Assembly: GCA_930367215.1 (NCBI GenBank)
Contig: OV884056.1
Coordinates: 88,857,285-88,921,284 of the forward strand
Reading direction: 5' to 3'
DNA length: 64,000 nt
DNA from: Pollenia angustigena
Taxonomy: Eukaryota > Arthropoda > Insecta > Diptera > Polleniidae
Made by a program: the position numbers and the translations under genes. Below, one piece after another: positions 33,108 through 43,930 of the stretch (its first letter is position 1; each line of letters starts with the position of its first letter). The notes beneath the pieces were generated by a model that did no database searches, was not told the origin of the DNA, and worked only from the letters and a program-made list of their open reading frames with translations.

Positions 33108-33222
33108 TTAAGCATTTTGTATCTCTTCTCTCCTTCTTTCAATAGCAAACTCACAAAAACTGCTGGTACATGGAACAAAGTACACTTTCCCCTTTCATTA
33201 TTAAACTTAAATGTTTCACAGG

Positions 33223-33495
33223 ATATCGAGCCGTTACCGTTAAAAAAAAAAGCTTAAGCGACAAACACACAATTTTACAGTAGAAGGTTTTTTTATATTT
33301 GGTTGCATAAAAATTTTGTATGAAGGATGGCGCTTAAGCTAAGATTGTTTTTGCTGTAAAATCGTAACGGTACCTTATGTGACCATGACATTTTAGGAGA
33401 TGATGCAAGCGTTGCTAATAAATTGGTTTATTAAAAAAAAATTTAAAATTGATAATGATGTCGCTTAAGCTAATTTTACGGTAATGGCTCGATAT
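33223..33495. mobile_element. MITE with GCTTAAGCGACA ends, copy 1
   Basis: The outer repeats ATATCGAGCCGTTACCGT and (inward from the right) ATATCGAGCCATTACCGT enclose AGCTTAAGCGACA in inverted orientation. The interior shares TACAGTAGAAGGTTTTTTTA and TATGTGACCATGACATTTTA with the copy at 35385. No coding sequence. Confidence 0.65.
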
Positions 33496-33980
33496 GTTTT
33501 ATAATATGGACGAGGCCTAAAGGAATGACCAAAAAACATTTAAGCAACGACAACGAAACGGGCATTACCGGCAGTCTTTTGCCGAGCATTCTGTTCTTAT
33601 GATTGATCAATTACTTTTAGGAATATTATAAACGAAAATTTTTAACACAATTATTTGGTGGCTCCATGAAGTTAAGCTCGTTTTCACCATCTATTTAAAA
33701 ATCCTACTTACAGTTTATTTTTATAAATTTCCTCCTGTTTTGCAATGGAGTTTTTTCGGGAAAAAGTGGGAATGCAGAATTTTTATTTGTTCTAGGAGAA
33801 ATGGCGAAAGAGAAAAGTTTCCAGCGGAATTTTAAGTCGTAATAAGGCTAATTAATTTTATCGAGTACCTATTTAAACAAAAGCTTTGTAAGGTAAACGC
33901 AACAGCTGATCCGCAACGTATGCGTTTACTTAAGAGAAACAATGCATTTCGTTCCTGTCTACAAAAAATTGTTTGTTTCT
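33496..33980. other. Spacer, nothing recognised
   Basis: A TTAAGCTCGTTTTCACCATC word near 33673 resembles a MITE end, but no partner end was found. Confidence 0.35.
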
Positions 33981-33983
33981 TAA

Positions 33984-34502
33984 TACTATGTTCACACTTG
34001 AGTTCTTAAACGCGTTTAAGCAGCTCGAAGGTGATTAAGCTCTAATCACTTCAAAATCGAGATGATTACCCATACATTGAAGTGATTTGTTAATCACTTC
34101 AAATCGACATGATTACAACTAAATCACTTCATAAACCACATAGAATCCACTGAACATACCTAATAATGTAGAATCGCCAACATGTCGTGTACAACCGGCC
34201 AAGATTTCTGCTTAATGTTTTTATTTTTTTCCTTAAATAGTTCATAAATTTTCACAATTTCATCATTAAAATGATTAAAATAATCTTCTGATAACTTTAT
34301 AAAATTGTTTTTATCCATTTTTAATACTTTAAAGAAACATACATTTGTTTGATTTCTTTTTGTGTGTTTGTTGTGCGTTTTTTTCTTAATCATCTGTCAT
34401 CTTAATCATCTCAAATGTAATGTGAACGGCTTTGATTAGCTAAATCAACATTTTGCTTAAGCGCGTTTAAAAACCCAAGTGTGAACTTAGCATAAAACCA
34501 TC
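33984..34502 (-). mobile_element. PIF/Harbinger-like element with TAA TSD
   Basis: TACTATGTTCACACTTGAG and, inward from the right, TGCTAAGTTCACACTTGGG begin about 35-bp TIRs that go on to TTAAACGCGYTTAAGCA. TAA flanks it at 33981-33983 and 34503-34505. The interior carries the word AATCACTTC several times and one minus-strand frame (34160-34393). Confidence 0.7.
34160..34393 (-). CDS. Unrecognised 77-residue frame in a MITE-like element
   Basis: The frame is Lys/Asn-rich and reads KMDKNNFIKLSEDYFNHF and later KSWPVVHDMLAILHY. It could be a remnant of an accessory protein, since PIF/Harbinger elements encode a second DNA-binding protein, but I see no MADF or Myb signature. A frame of this size can also arise by chance in AT-rich DNA. 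Translation may begin at the internal Met around residue 26. Confidence 0.2.
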   Translation of the reverse strand: MIKKKTHNKHTKRNQTNVCFFKVLKMDKNNFIKLSEDYFNHFNDEIVKIYELFKEKNKNIKQKSWPVVHDMLAILHY

Positions 34503-34589
34503 AATCCTTTTTTTTCTATTTAAAATCGCTGGGCAAATGGCTTTTTAAAAATCGTTTTTGATTTTCACATTTTGCTCATTTGCTGCAAC

Positions 34590-35189
34590 AAAAATGCCAT
34601 ATATTCAAACCAACAACTGTTTTTCTCACTTAACTGCGTCTGTAACATTTTTGGCGAGTATTTGTTGTCACTCGCCACTTTAAAGAAAAAGTGTGTCTGT
34701 AAAATTTCTGTGAGAAAATTCCCGCTTTGAACTGTCAAATAAACTCACAAATAAAAACGGGGCGAGAAACATTTATAACACTCAAAAACATATTAAAAAT
34801 GCAAATTGTAATAATAATAATATTTTATTCTTGGCACACTTTTTCATTGTTTAATTATTTTGCCCTTAACATTTTTATCAAATATATGAATGTTTTCAAA
34901 ACTTGGTTGCAAGCAACAATCATTAAAGTCGCACAAAGCCGTCGTTGAAAAATTTTAGTAAATTTTGATCGCCGTCAACGATACTGTTACTGGCGTTCTC
35001 AACGTCTGCAATGTAACATCGGCTTCGAGTAGAATATTATGACTTTTATGCCGTAACGACGTAAACTCTTTTGATAGTTTTCAATATGTGAAACAGACAC
35101 ACTTTTTTCTCACTTTTCGAGAAACGATTGAATATTTTGTTTCACATCTTTTCGATGCGAGAAGTTCTCATTAAAGTAACAGAACATGG
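34590..35189 (-). mobile_element. Long-TIR element, family CTCGC, copy 2 (truncated)
   Basis: The reverse complement matches 25285-26186 at both inner arms (TGCGTCTGTAAC, GGCGAGT, AAAGTGTGTCTG, CTTTTCGAGAAACG). The right end reads ACAGAACATGGGTA followed by CAG, as expected for a CAG target duplication. The other terminus is truncated. Confidence 0.6.
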
Positions 35190-35274
35190 GTACAGATTTC
35201 TGGAGAGACGAATAACATTTTCTTCTTCCATTATGTTGTGTGTATATTGAAAATTTTTGAGTTCTTTTCTGTAA

Positions 35275-35320
35275 AACTAATATTTTTGAGTTATGACGAT
35301 TTTGCAGCAAATGAGCGATT
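35275..35320. repeat. Arm related to the 4797-5048 inverted repeat
   Basis: ATTTTTGAGTTATGACGATT followed by TTGCAGCAAATGAGCGATTA is a diverged copy of the right arm at 5008-5048. Confidence 0.45.
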
Positions 35321-35384
35321 ACATGTTTAGTTTTGACCACTTTTAACAATATTTTTTTTTATTTAAACATTTGTTTATTTTTTT

Positions 35385-35632
35385 CGCAAAAAAGCTAAAG
35401 CGACCAAACACACAATTTTGCAGTAGAAGGTTTTTTTATTTTATTTCATAAAAATTTTGTATGAAGGTTGGCGCTTAAGCTAAAATTGTTTTTGCTATAA
35501 AATCGTAAAGGTTCCTTATGTGACCATGACATTTTAGAACATGATGCAAGTGTTGTAAATTAATTTATTAAGAAAAAAAAAACGAAAAAATTTAAAATGA
35601 TGTCGCTTAAGCTATTTTTTGCGGAAGGATTA
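35385..35632. mobile_element. MITE with GCTTAAGCGACA ends, copy 2
   Basis: Homologous along its length to 33240-33480: AAGCGACCAAACACACAATT on the left, TGTCGCTTAAGCTATTTTTT on the right, and the same interior words. TIRs are GCAAAAAAGCTAAAGCGACC against CGCAAAAAATAGCTTAAGCGAC. Confidence 0.65.
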
Positions 35633-36933
35633 TTATTAAAGTTATCCGGTACAACTCAAAAGAATTTCAAAGTAGTTTGTTCTGTCGGTTGACTGTAGGG
35701 TACAGAAACAGAAAAAAGTCGTGCAGAAACTTTCAGAAAATAAAACAATTGTAGAAATCATTGAACTACCACAAATACAATTTTTACAGTAACATGAACG
35801 AATGTAAAACTTGGCGAATAATTAAAAGAACACATAATAAAATTTAAAAAAAAAAAAAAATTAAATTTCAATACACAATAATAATAAAAAAAAACTTACA
35901 AAGTTTTGTATTCCAAAAAAAATTTTCTAAATTTTTTCGAAATGTTAGCTTTTTAACATGAAATTTTTTCAATTATTTTTTAATTTTTTTAATCGTACAT
36001 AATTATTTTTTTATTAAAACAAATAACTTTTTTTCTTTCAATTACGATTCTTATTTTTTCTACACAAAATTCACTAAATTCCAAAAGAAAAAAAAAATCA
36101 CTTAAATTTTATTAAATTTTTTTTTTTTTAAGAAAATAATTTCTTAAATGTTCGCTTAAGCGCGTACCGTACACGACTAATTACTTGCACCGTTTGCTCT
36201 CAACTTTTAAATTCTTTTTTTAATGCTTTTCAGCAACAAAATCCGACCAACAAAATACAGCAAAAAGGAAAAAAAAATATTAAAAAAGCCAACAAAATAA
36301 AAAATGCTACTCAGCATTCGTTTCGTTGTATTTTATTCGTATTGCAAATTCAACGTTTAAATTCAAATGTAACGTTTATCTTCAAATGTTGTTTATGAGT
36401 TGCAAGCCAAATGTGTGTCGTTTTTTCGGTAAAAATAGTAAAATCGAATAAAATATTACGTTCGTTTAGCTCTCTATTTGAACGGGAGTGTAGTTTCGTG
36501 GCTTTTCTTGTGCAAAACTCATAGGTACGAAACTCATGAATATAAAGAAGACGTAACAGACGAAAAACAACTGAAATAAAATTTACCGCTAAATGTCTAG
36601 TTTGGTTTTGTTGTGGCATAATGATGGAATCTGCCGCTGCTGATTCATATTATAGACTCACGTGCTTAAGTTTATGGCAAGCTCAATGAACATTGAAATT
36701 TAAAAAGTTGCATAAAAAGCTTTTCTTAAACAGCTTTTAACAATTTGTTTTTTATATCTCGCTTATGAAGAGAATTTTACTTTTCATTGCAATAAGATTG
36801 CCAGATTTTAAGATTTATCATTTTTGACGATTTTTCGAATGATACATTTTGTAATAAATATTTTCTACCATAATTTCACATTTTTTTAGTTTCGTGCATA
36901 CTCTTGCTTTTTAATTGGCAGTCATTTTTATGC
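35633..36933. other. AT-rich stretch, nothing recognised
   Basis: Poly-A/T runs dominate 35840-36130. A minus-strand 89-codon frame (36350-36619) shows no recognisable domain. TTGCCAGATTTTAAGATTT near 36790 resembles a degraded TGCCAGAT-type hAT terminus. Confidence 0.4.
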
Positions 36934-36941
36934 CTCAGGAG

Positions 36942-38962
36942 CAGGGTTACCGTTGGAAATTTTCGAAAAGGGTCACAAAAAGGGGATTTTCCAGAAAAAG
37001 GGGTCAAAAAAAGGGTATTTCAATAAAAACAAGTTAGAGTGCTATATTCGGCTGTGCCAAATCTTTGATACCCTCCACCGACAGTTCGAATGTTTAAGGA
37101 TAATATCTGTATGATGTTATTATTATCTTAAACTGTGACGATTTGTTATTAATTATGGTTTTAGGCGACTAAACTGTTTTCCGGTAGTAGGGTTTATATT
37201 GGGCCTAGGGTAAATTATGGACCGATCATCACGAAATTCCACAGCGTCATTTCTAGTCCTTTAAAACTGTGACGTACCAATTTCTGTTATGATAGCATTA
37301 TTAATTATGGTTTTAGGTGTACTAAACTGTTTTCCGGGAGTAAGGTTTCTATGGGGCCTAGGGTAAATTATGTACCGATCCTCACGAAATTTCACAGTAT
37401 CATTTATAGTCCAAAATTTGTTATGATTGCATTATTTTTTACGGTTTAAGGCGTACTAAACTGTTTTCCGGTAGTAGGGTTTATATTTCACAGTGTTATT
37501 TCTAGTCCTAAAAAACTGTGACGTACCAAATTTTGTTACGCTAGCGTTATTTTTTACGGTTTTAGGCGTACTAAACTGTTTTCCGGGAGAAGTGTTTATA
37601 TGGGGCTTAGGGTAAATTATGAACGGATCTTCACGAAATTTAACAGCGTGATTTCCAGTCAAATAAAACAAATTTTTGCAAAATCTTATCTCATTCCGTG
37701 CCTTGTTCCAGCATTTATGTAATTTTTTGTATCAAAATTATCAATTTTTTTAGGTGGTGGTTCCACATTTTGGTTCATAGCTCTGGTCCTACTGAACCGA
37801 TTTTGCTGGATTTCAATCCCAAACTGCTTAGGATAACTACAAGCAATTTGGCACCAAGTTTGTTCATTTCTTTTGAGTTGTTCGAAAGTGAGCGTGTTTT
37901 CAACAGACGGACAGACGGACAGACAGACGGACATGGCTAAATCGACTTAGAATTACTCAAGGACCCAGAATATATGTACTTTATGGGGTCTGAGATGAAT
38001 AATAAAAAAGTTTCACACGGAATGACAAACTTAATATACCCTCTTCACAACTAATTGTGGTGGAGGGTATATTATGTTATATTCCGAATTTTTTTTTCTA
38101 CCGATTTAGCGATTTCATATAAATTTAAGGTTTTGTTTCCAATTTTGCAATCGTTGCCGAATTTTTTTCTGCAAGTTTTGTGATTCTTTAATGCTTACTG
38201 CTGTTACCTGTTAGTTTAAGGGACTTTTAATCAATTTGATGGCGCCATTTTTGCAAAGTTTTTCGAGTTTTGAAATTTTTGCGAAGCTTTCTTGCTATTT
38301 GAGGCAATCCTCGCCGTTTTAAAAATGGCCCCATACATAAACCGATGTCACCTATTTTAAAGGATACTCTTAATATTGTCGATTTTATAGGGCGCGAAAA
38401 GTTCAATGCCTTATGACATTATTAAGGGTGAATTTTTTAGCATAAAACTTTCTACTCTATAAGAGAGCAAAACATTTATGAGAAACGAACTCCTAATTGC
38501 ATTTTTTAAATAAAATGTCATATTTTTTTTTGAAAAGAAATCACCATAAGTTATTCAATAAATAAAACATTACAAATATGTATATGAGTTATTTTTGCTA
38601 TTAGGGAAATCGTACTTTACTATCGAAAATCTAATTTAGAAGTCGTACAAAATCTCTTAACACAAATCTTTTTACGAATACTAACTGGTTTTTAGGAATT
38701 TGCGTTCTATATTTTGGTATTAAATCTTCACTTGAAGTCCATTTCTCCATCTCCGCTTATTTCGAAAACACTTTTTAGCACTTACGTCCCGCATTGTTGA
38801 CAAAATACAAAATGTGAGTGCTATTTCCAAAAAAGGGTCAAAAAGTGTCAAAAAATAGGTGCAAATGATACAAAAGTATAATTTAAAAAAAGGGTCATAA
38901 ATGGTATCAAGACCGTCGAAAAAGGGTCAAATTGATACTTTAGTATCACAATGGTAACGCTG
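36942..38962. mobile_element. hAT-type element with perfect TSD CTCAGGAG
   Basis: CAGGGTTACCGTTGG on the left and, inward from the right, CAGCGTTACCATTGT form short TIRs. The 8-bp CTCAGGAG is duplicated perfectly at 36934-36941 and 38963-38970. Subterminal AAAGGGTCA words occur at both ends. No transposase is seen. About half of its length is a nested dispersed element (37028-38070). Confidence 0.8.
37028..38070 (-). mobile_element. Nested dispersed element with CCCTCCACC ends
   Basis: Reverse-oriented relative of 9990-10745. It starts with AACAAGTTAGAGTGCTATAT and GGCTGTGCC, contains four modules with ACTAAACTGTTTTCCGG and TTTTAGGCG, and the CAGACGGACAGACGGACAGA tract near 37908. It closes with TATACCCTC and GTGGTGGAGGGTATA near 38040-38070. 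Short frames inside are shadows of the modules. Confidence 0.6.
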
Positions 38963-39126
38963 CTCAGGAGTTTATAGTTCAAAATGCGATTTATATTAAC
39001 GCCACGGACATAAGCGAACGGACTGATTGCTCTATTTTATGTTTTAGAATACAATCTCAAAAAATAGAGCCCCATGTTCAAGGTTGCCAACTCGACAGTT
39101 CAAAAAAGGCTAGATTTTTTCCATTT

Positions 39127-41255
39127 TTTTAAAACTGCATTGTTTTTTTGTTGTTTTCTTACGAAGACAATAAAATGAAGCGGTTTGTTTTTTAATTTTG
39201 TTTTTTCTTTTTACCCACTTACAACTACAATTCAAGCCGGAAAAAAGCCAATCAATGCACAGTGATTCGGCTAGAGCATGCTAGCGGGACAATATTCATG
39301 ACGTAATTTCCATTAAACACTGATAGCGTCTTGTAAAGAACCCCCCAAGATAGCGAATTCCAAAAATTTATTTGTTTATCACCTCATAAAGGTATCATAT
39401 CAGGGGGTCAAAGTACCCCTTTATAAGAGAGGTAATTTTCATTTGCAAATCAGTTGCATTTTATGCACACTTGTGGTAAAATATTTTAAAATTTGTAGCA
39501 AAGTAAACGACTTTTTTGTGTTGGAATATTCTGCTGAAGGTATCTACTATATTATGGCTTATATTTTTTATAAAAAAGTTGTATACTTTTGGTGTTATAT
39601 CAATTTCTAAATGTATAGATAAATCCAGCAAATTTTACATTAATTGTAAACTTTAAAGATAAGCAACTTTTTTTTTATCCACATATATCCACCTAGATTT
39701 TTCTATATGTTATACCTACAACATTCAGAAACAGATTGATATATATTATGGACCCCGAAAAGGCCCGAAAGTAAAATTATTTAATTTTTTTCAGAGCGAG
39801 TCGCACAGTGCTTTGTCCCCATATAACGAAGGGACAAAAATAGAAGGAGTTGTCAGAAATTATTGAAATTTGGTACACTAGCAAAAAATAGCTTAGTTAA
39901 GAAAAATATGAATTTTTGGAGAAATCGGTCCAAGGACACGCCTACCTCCCATGTGTCCTGAAATGGAAAAATGTAATTTTAGCTTCAATAATGCCCACAA
40001 AACTACATATAATGGTCACACTGATACACACACACTACTAGGAACGTGTGTGTAAATTTTCATTTAAATCTGAACAAGGACTCAAGGTCCTGCCATATAT
40101 CTGTTTTCTTAAAAATGCTTTAACACTTACAAAAATTGTCTTATTGTAATAAAATTTGGTATGAAAATTGATATTTTTTAGATATATATGTATGCCGAAT
40201 TTTGGTGGAATCGGATTTTTAATGTGAAAAATACAAAAAAATCATTTAACCACTGCTACGGTCCTAAAGAGGACCCCTTGGAGCAACATTTCCATATAGT
40301 GTGTTGCTAGTAACATTCCCTATTTTTCCAAAATGAGTTAAAAACGCTTAAAATGCTCTTGCAGAAATAACAAGTAAGAGAGTATAATCGGCGAATCCCG
40401 ACCATATGATACCCTATAGCATAGTTTTCAAAAACGAATTTCCTAGAGTGTAATCAAATTTCCTAGAGTGTAATCTATTTGGGCAATCATGGACCCGCTA
40501 GATAGAACAAAATTATGTTATGAGGTTAAGATTCGCTTAAAAGTTCTTTCTGCCAAATATTATTTAGATATCTTCATCTACATATATGAGTTTTTTGGAT
40601 GAGGGTTTATATGGAACATATGGTTTATTTTGGACCAACCTGGATCATGACATATCGTAGAAGTCATTGTCGCAAATTTGTATGTTAATACTATTATTTT
40701 TAAGGAAGCTGGCATTAAAAGCTATTTTCGTGAGAATGATTGGTATGGGAGCTACGTTTAAAAATAGAAAGATTCCAATAAAATTTGATTATTTACTCTC
40801 TTAATATTCTACTGAATGGGAATTTGATGACGACTTATCTGATGGTGATTAGTAGGTTTAAGTATTTTTTTATTATAACTATTATTCTTATTTTATTTTG
40901 TTAATATATAAGTTATTTAATATTATATTTCTATGACTTATACTTATTGTTAATAATATTGTCCCGCTAGCTTGTACTAGCCGGTACACTGTGCAATGGT
41001 AGGGGAATGTAAGAAAAGATAAACTCACTGTTTATTGTTGGTGTTTTGTTTAAGATTTGATATTGGTACAAGTAAGACATATTCGCTTTAGGGTTTTATT
41101 TGTATACTATTTTTGGCTCTTCTAAAATCTTTGGAAAAGGTTTGCTGATAGAAGCTAGCTTTCCCTCAACAATAAATCTCCGTGTATTTATCATATATGA
41201 AAAATTGGGAACTTAGCACGTCATATAGAAATCTTATTAACAAATATTAAATGAT
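39127..41255 (+). mobile_element. Penelope-like 3' region split by a DNA transposon
   Basis: 39127-39257 (TTACGAAGACAATAAAATGA, CCCACTTACAACTACAATTC) and 40994-41255 (GGGGAATGTAAGAAAAGATA, CTAGCTTTCCCTCAACAATA, TTAGCACGTCATA) together match the reverse complement of 43356-43760. The gap is the element at 39258-40993. The hammerhead core has been deleted in this copy: at 41141-41154 TTTGCTGAT joins directly to AGAAGC, while both stem I strands remain. Confidence 0.6.
39258..40993. mobile_element. Transib-like element: CACAGTG ends, 5-bp TSD CAATG
   Basis: The first bases CACAGTGATTCGGCTAGAG and, inward from the right, CACAGTGTACCGGCTAGTA begin about 39-bp TIRs that go on to CTAGCGGGACAATATT on both sides. 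CAATG is duplicated at 39253-39257 and 40994-40998. The paralogous uninterrupted site near 43640-43660 supports the boundaries. No transposase is visible. Transib elements have 5-bp TSDs and TIRs beginning with a heptamer resembling the RAG recombination signal, which this matches exactly. A degenerate end of a CGACCATATGATACCCTA-type repeat lies inside near 40370-40430. Confidence 0.65.
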
Positions 41256-41293
41256 TTTTTTCAATTTAACCTATTAATGCCTACAGCGATCTG

Positions 41294-41560
41294 TACCCAT
41301 GCTCTGTTACTTTAGTGAGAAGTTCTCGCATCGAAAAGACGTAAAACAAAATATTCCATCGTTTCTCGAAAAGTGAGAAAAAAATGCATCTGTAACTCAA
41401 GTCGAAAACTAACAAAAGAGATTACGTCGTTACGTTATAAATTTCATAACATTGTACCCGAAGCCTATGTGGCATTGCAGGTGTTGAGAACGCCAGTTAC
41501 ACATATGGTTGACGGCGACCAAAATTTACTAAAATTTAAAAATTTTCCACGACGGTTCAA
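41294..41560 (+). mobile_element. Long-TIR element, family CTCGC, fragment
   Basis: GTACCCATGCTCTGTTACTT, TCTCGCATCGAAAAGACG, TTTCTCGAAAAGTGAG and TTGACGGCGACCAAAAT match the left arm of the element at 25285. The right half is missing. Confidence 0.6.
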
Positions 41561-41574
41561 AAGATAGATAGGGT

Positions 41575-41941
41575 GGCAAAAAAGTACTAAAATTCCGATT
41601 TTACCCGTTTACTCCCTAATAGGGCGGAATTTCAAAAAAGTACCAGACACCTGTCCGCTTATTTTTCTAAAGAACAACGATAAGTATTACATTTTTTTGT
41701 ATCTCTTTTAGTTTTGGAGATATAAGGATACCGAATAATCCCGTTTTTACCCTTTTTTACCCCCTAAACATTCGAATTTCCAAAAATCCCGTCTTAGTGG
41801 ATCGATTTGGGGAGTGACCAATCTCTGGTCCAAATTTCAAGTTTTTAGCTTCAGGCGTTAAGGCTGTGCGATGATGAATCAGTCAGAGAATCAGTTAGTC
41901 AGTGAGTCAGTCAGTAACGTTACAATTTTATATATATAGAT
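41575..41941 (-). mobile_element. Helitron-like fragment, inverted
   Basis: The reverse complement matches 27323-27700: the start TATCTATATATATAAAATT at 41941 inward, ACTGACTGACTCACTGAC, GGGGTAAAAAAGGGTAAAAA and CGGACAGGTGTCTGGTAC. The minisatellite part and 3' end are absent. Confidence 0.6.
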
Positions 41942-41945
41942 AAAA

Positions 41946-43132
41946 TACATAACTAAAATTTAGCTCATAGAATAAATTCGAAAAATGAAATATGTTGAAT
42001 TAATATAAAGTAACCTTTGGAAGGAAATAATTCCTAGTTTCTAATATATATTTTCTTTAAAGCCCCATTCACAATGGAAGCAGCTATATCGCTTTCATAT
42101 GTCACATTGGTATACAGAAATGACGAACATGTTCCCTGTACGATGACGCAGTTACATCGGAGAAAGGACACATTAGCATCAATATAATGACAGTTTGTCA
42201 TTAAGTCAAAGTCATTGGAATTGACTTAAGTCAAAGTGAGAGAATATTATCATTTACTTACCCGTTACATATGTTTGTTCCACGTTTGTTGAATTACGAC
42301 CTTTGTTTACAGCAGAACTCTCAATAATAAGACATGCCCCATATGGTTTTCGTAATCATTATACTTTAAAAATTTGATGTATTTAACTAAATAACAAAAA
42401 AAAATAGATGAGCAGCTATATAAAACTTTTTCTATATATTTGTTACACTGGTCTGCAAAAAACCAAATATTTTCGAGCCTTTAAAAAATATATGTGTCAG
42501 TTTCAGTTAAAAGGGACCTATGAATGAAAAAACGAATTTTACTTTTTTGGTGATTCTTAAAATAGACAAAACGCTCTTTCTAATGCGGCAAGCCGCAGTT
42601 TTCTAACTGAATTACTTTTGTCATAGTAAGCTTTAAAATACACCAGTAAAAAAAAAAACGAGGATTAATTCAAAAATTAAGTTAGTTTTTCGTATAAGTA
42701 TTTGGTACCATATCAAAGAAGATACCATCCAACACGAATAACTGTAAAAATTATGGATCTATGTTGTTTACCTTTTTTGTTATACGCTGTTAAATTTGGA
42801 AAATAATTTGGAAATATTTGATAAAAATTGAAAATCAAGATATTTTATTTGCGATTTATGATGTTTCTTAGAAAACAATATTTTTGTAAAATGGCTCCAT
42901 AAACTTCAGATATTTAGCTAATTTATTAATAACTTTTTGTAAAGAAAAATATTGCGGAACAATTTTTTTAAATATTTTTTTTAAATTGGTCACAAAAATT
43001 ATTTTTTTTAAAGAAATATTTTTTTTTTATTGAATCTTTCTTGTCGAAAATTACAATATGTATTCAAAGCTTCATCCTAATTCTTATTTGTGTTTGTTAG
43101 CCGTTACCAATGTTACTGCTAGTTAATTGCAT
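41946..43132. other. 1.2 kb without recognised genes
   Basis: AT-rich; several T/A homopolymers near 42960-43035. No terminal repeats or frames of interest. The part next to 43133 is probably the 3' UTR of the LINE remnant that follows on the minus strand. Confidence 0.4.
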
Positions 43133-43303
43133 TTAAGTGTCAAAAAAGCCTGCTAGGCTCAAAGTGTCGGATCTTTTCAGCCTCCGGTGACCTTCGAACT
43201 TTATTATATCCCGAGCGAGGTGGTTCAGATGGACCATTAGTTTATCTATGTATTTGACTGAATACTTTTTAATTTCTTCCTGGATGGTAGCGTTCATCCA
43301 ATT
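43133..43303 (-). pseudogene. C-terminus of a Jockey-like LINE ORF2
   Basis: On the minus strand a 56-codon frame runs from about 43303 to a TAA at 43133-43135. It reads MNATIQEEIKKYSVKY, then MVHLNHLARDII, HRRLKRSDTLSLAG and a final DT. The terminal HRRLKR-type motif after a PTV/ATIQEEI-like block is how Jockey-clade ORF2 proteins end. Everything upstream is gone, as in a 5'-truncated insertion. It differs from the LINE at 43935-50340. Confidence 0.6.
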
Positions 43304-43355
43304 TAATTTTTATGAAGAAAGGAATATTACAACATAAAATTAATTAAAATTTATT
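43304..43355 (-). mobile_element. SINE tail fragment
   Basis: TTTTTATGAAGAAAGGAAT and TTAATTAAAATTTATTATCA match the tail of the SINE at 5335-5385; the head is missing. Confidence 0.5.
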
Positions 43356-43760
43356 ATCAATACGATTTCCGTATGACGTGCTAAATTCCCAGTTTTTCAT
43401 ATTTGTTAAATACACTGAAATTTATTGTTGAGGGAAAGCTAGCTTCTATGCGCATTTCGCCTGTTACTTAGACCAGTTCATCAGGAAACCTTTTCCAAAG
43501 ATTTTAGAAAAGCCAAAAATACTAAACAAATAAAACCCTAAAGCGAATAAGAGTTATAAACACTCTAAGTCTTACTTGTAACAATATCAAAGCTTAAACA
43601 AAACACCAACAATAAACAGTGAGTTTATCTTTTCTTACATCCCCCTACAATTGGTTGGGTTATTTCCGACTCGAATTGTTGTTGTAAGTGGGTTAAAAGA
43701 AAAAACAAACTGCTTAATTTTATTGTCTTCGTAAGAAAACAACGAAAAAAAAACCAATTC
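43356..43760 (-). mobile_element. Penelope-like 3' end with intact hammerhead
   Basis: On the minus strand: TTACGAAGACAATAAAATTA, ACCCACTTACAACAACAATT, AATTGTAGGGGGATGTAAG, the hammerhead at 43496-43433, CCCTCAACAATAAATTTCAG, GGGAATTTAGCACGTCATAC. It is the best preserved member of the family in the window and gives the uninterrupted target for the element at 39258. A plus-strand partial copy of its last 100 bp follows at 43826-43930, forming an inverted pair; Penelope elements are known for such inverted partial copies. Confidence 0.6.
43433..43496 (-). ncRNA. Hammerhead ribozyme, second copy
   Basis: Minus-strand core CTGATGA at 43484-43478 and GAAA at 43458-43455, followed by TGCGCATA (palindromic minimal stem III, NUH cleavage site at its end). 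Stem I pairs GGTTTC with GAAGCT and, outside a small internal loop, GGAAA with TTTCC. Stem II begins ACTGG but its 3' strand is mutated (CAGGC instead of CCAGT). The outer stem differs from the 3223 copy by a compensated pair (GGAA/TTCC versus GGAT/ATCC). Confidence 0.75.
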
Positions 43761-43789
43761 AGTTTTATGCACGGGCACATGCAATTATA

Positions 43790-43930
43790 TTATCAAAGTT
43801 ATTTTCGGGAATACAAAGAATACAAAACCGGCGAAATGCGCATAGACGCTAGCTTTCCCTCAACAATTAATTTCAGTGCATTTATCAAATATGAAAAACT
43901 GGGAATTTAGCACGTCATACAAAATCGTAT
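43790..43930 (+). mobile_element. Penelope-like 3' end, partial plus-strand copy
   Basis: GCGAAATGCGCATAGACGCT (hammerhead GAAA at 43833-43836, stem III and 3' strand of stem I) through TTTAGCACGTCATAC at about 43921 mirrors the minus-strand element. The CTGATGA half of the ribozyme is missing. The LINE at 43935 is inserted directly after it. Confidence 0.55.

Noticed and set aside
36350..36619. 89-codon minus-strand frame beginning MPQQNQTRH
   Set aside because: Not recognised; composition follows local sequence and no partner exon or family resemblance was seen.
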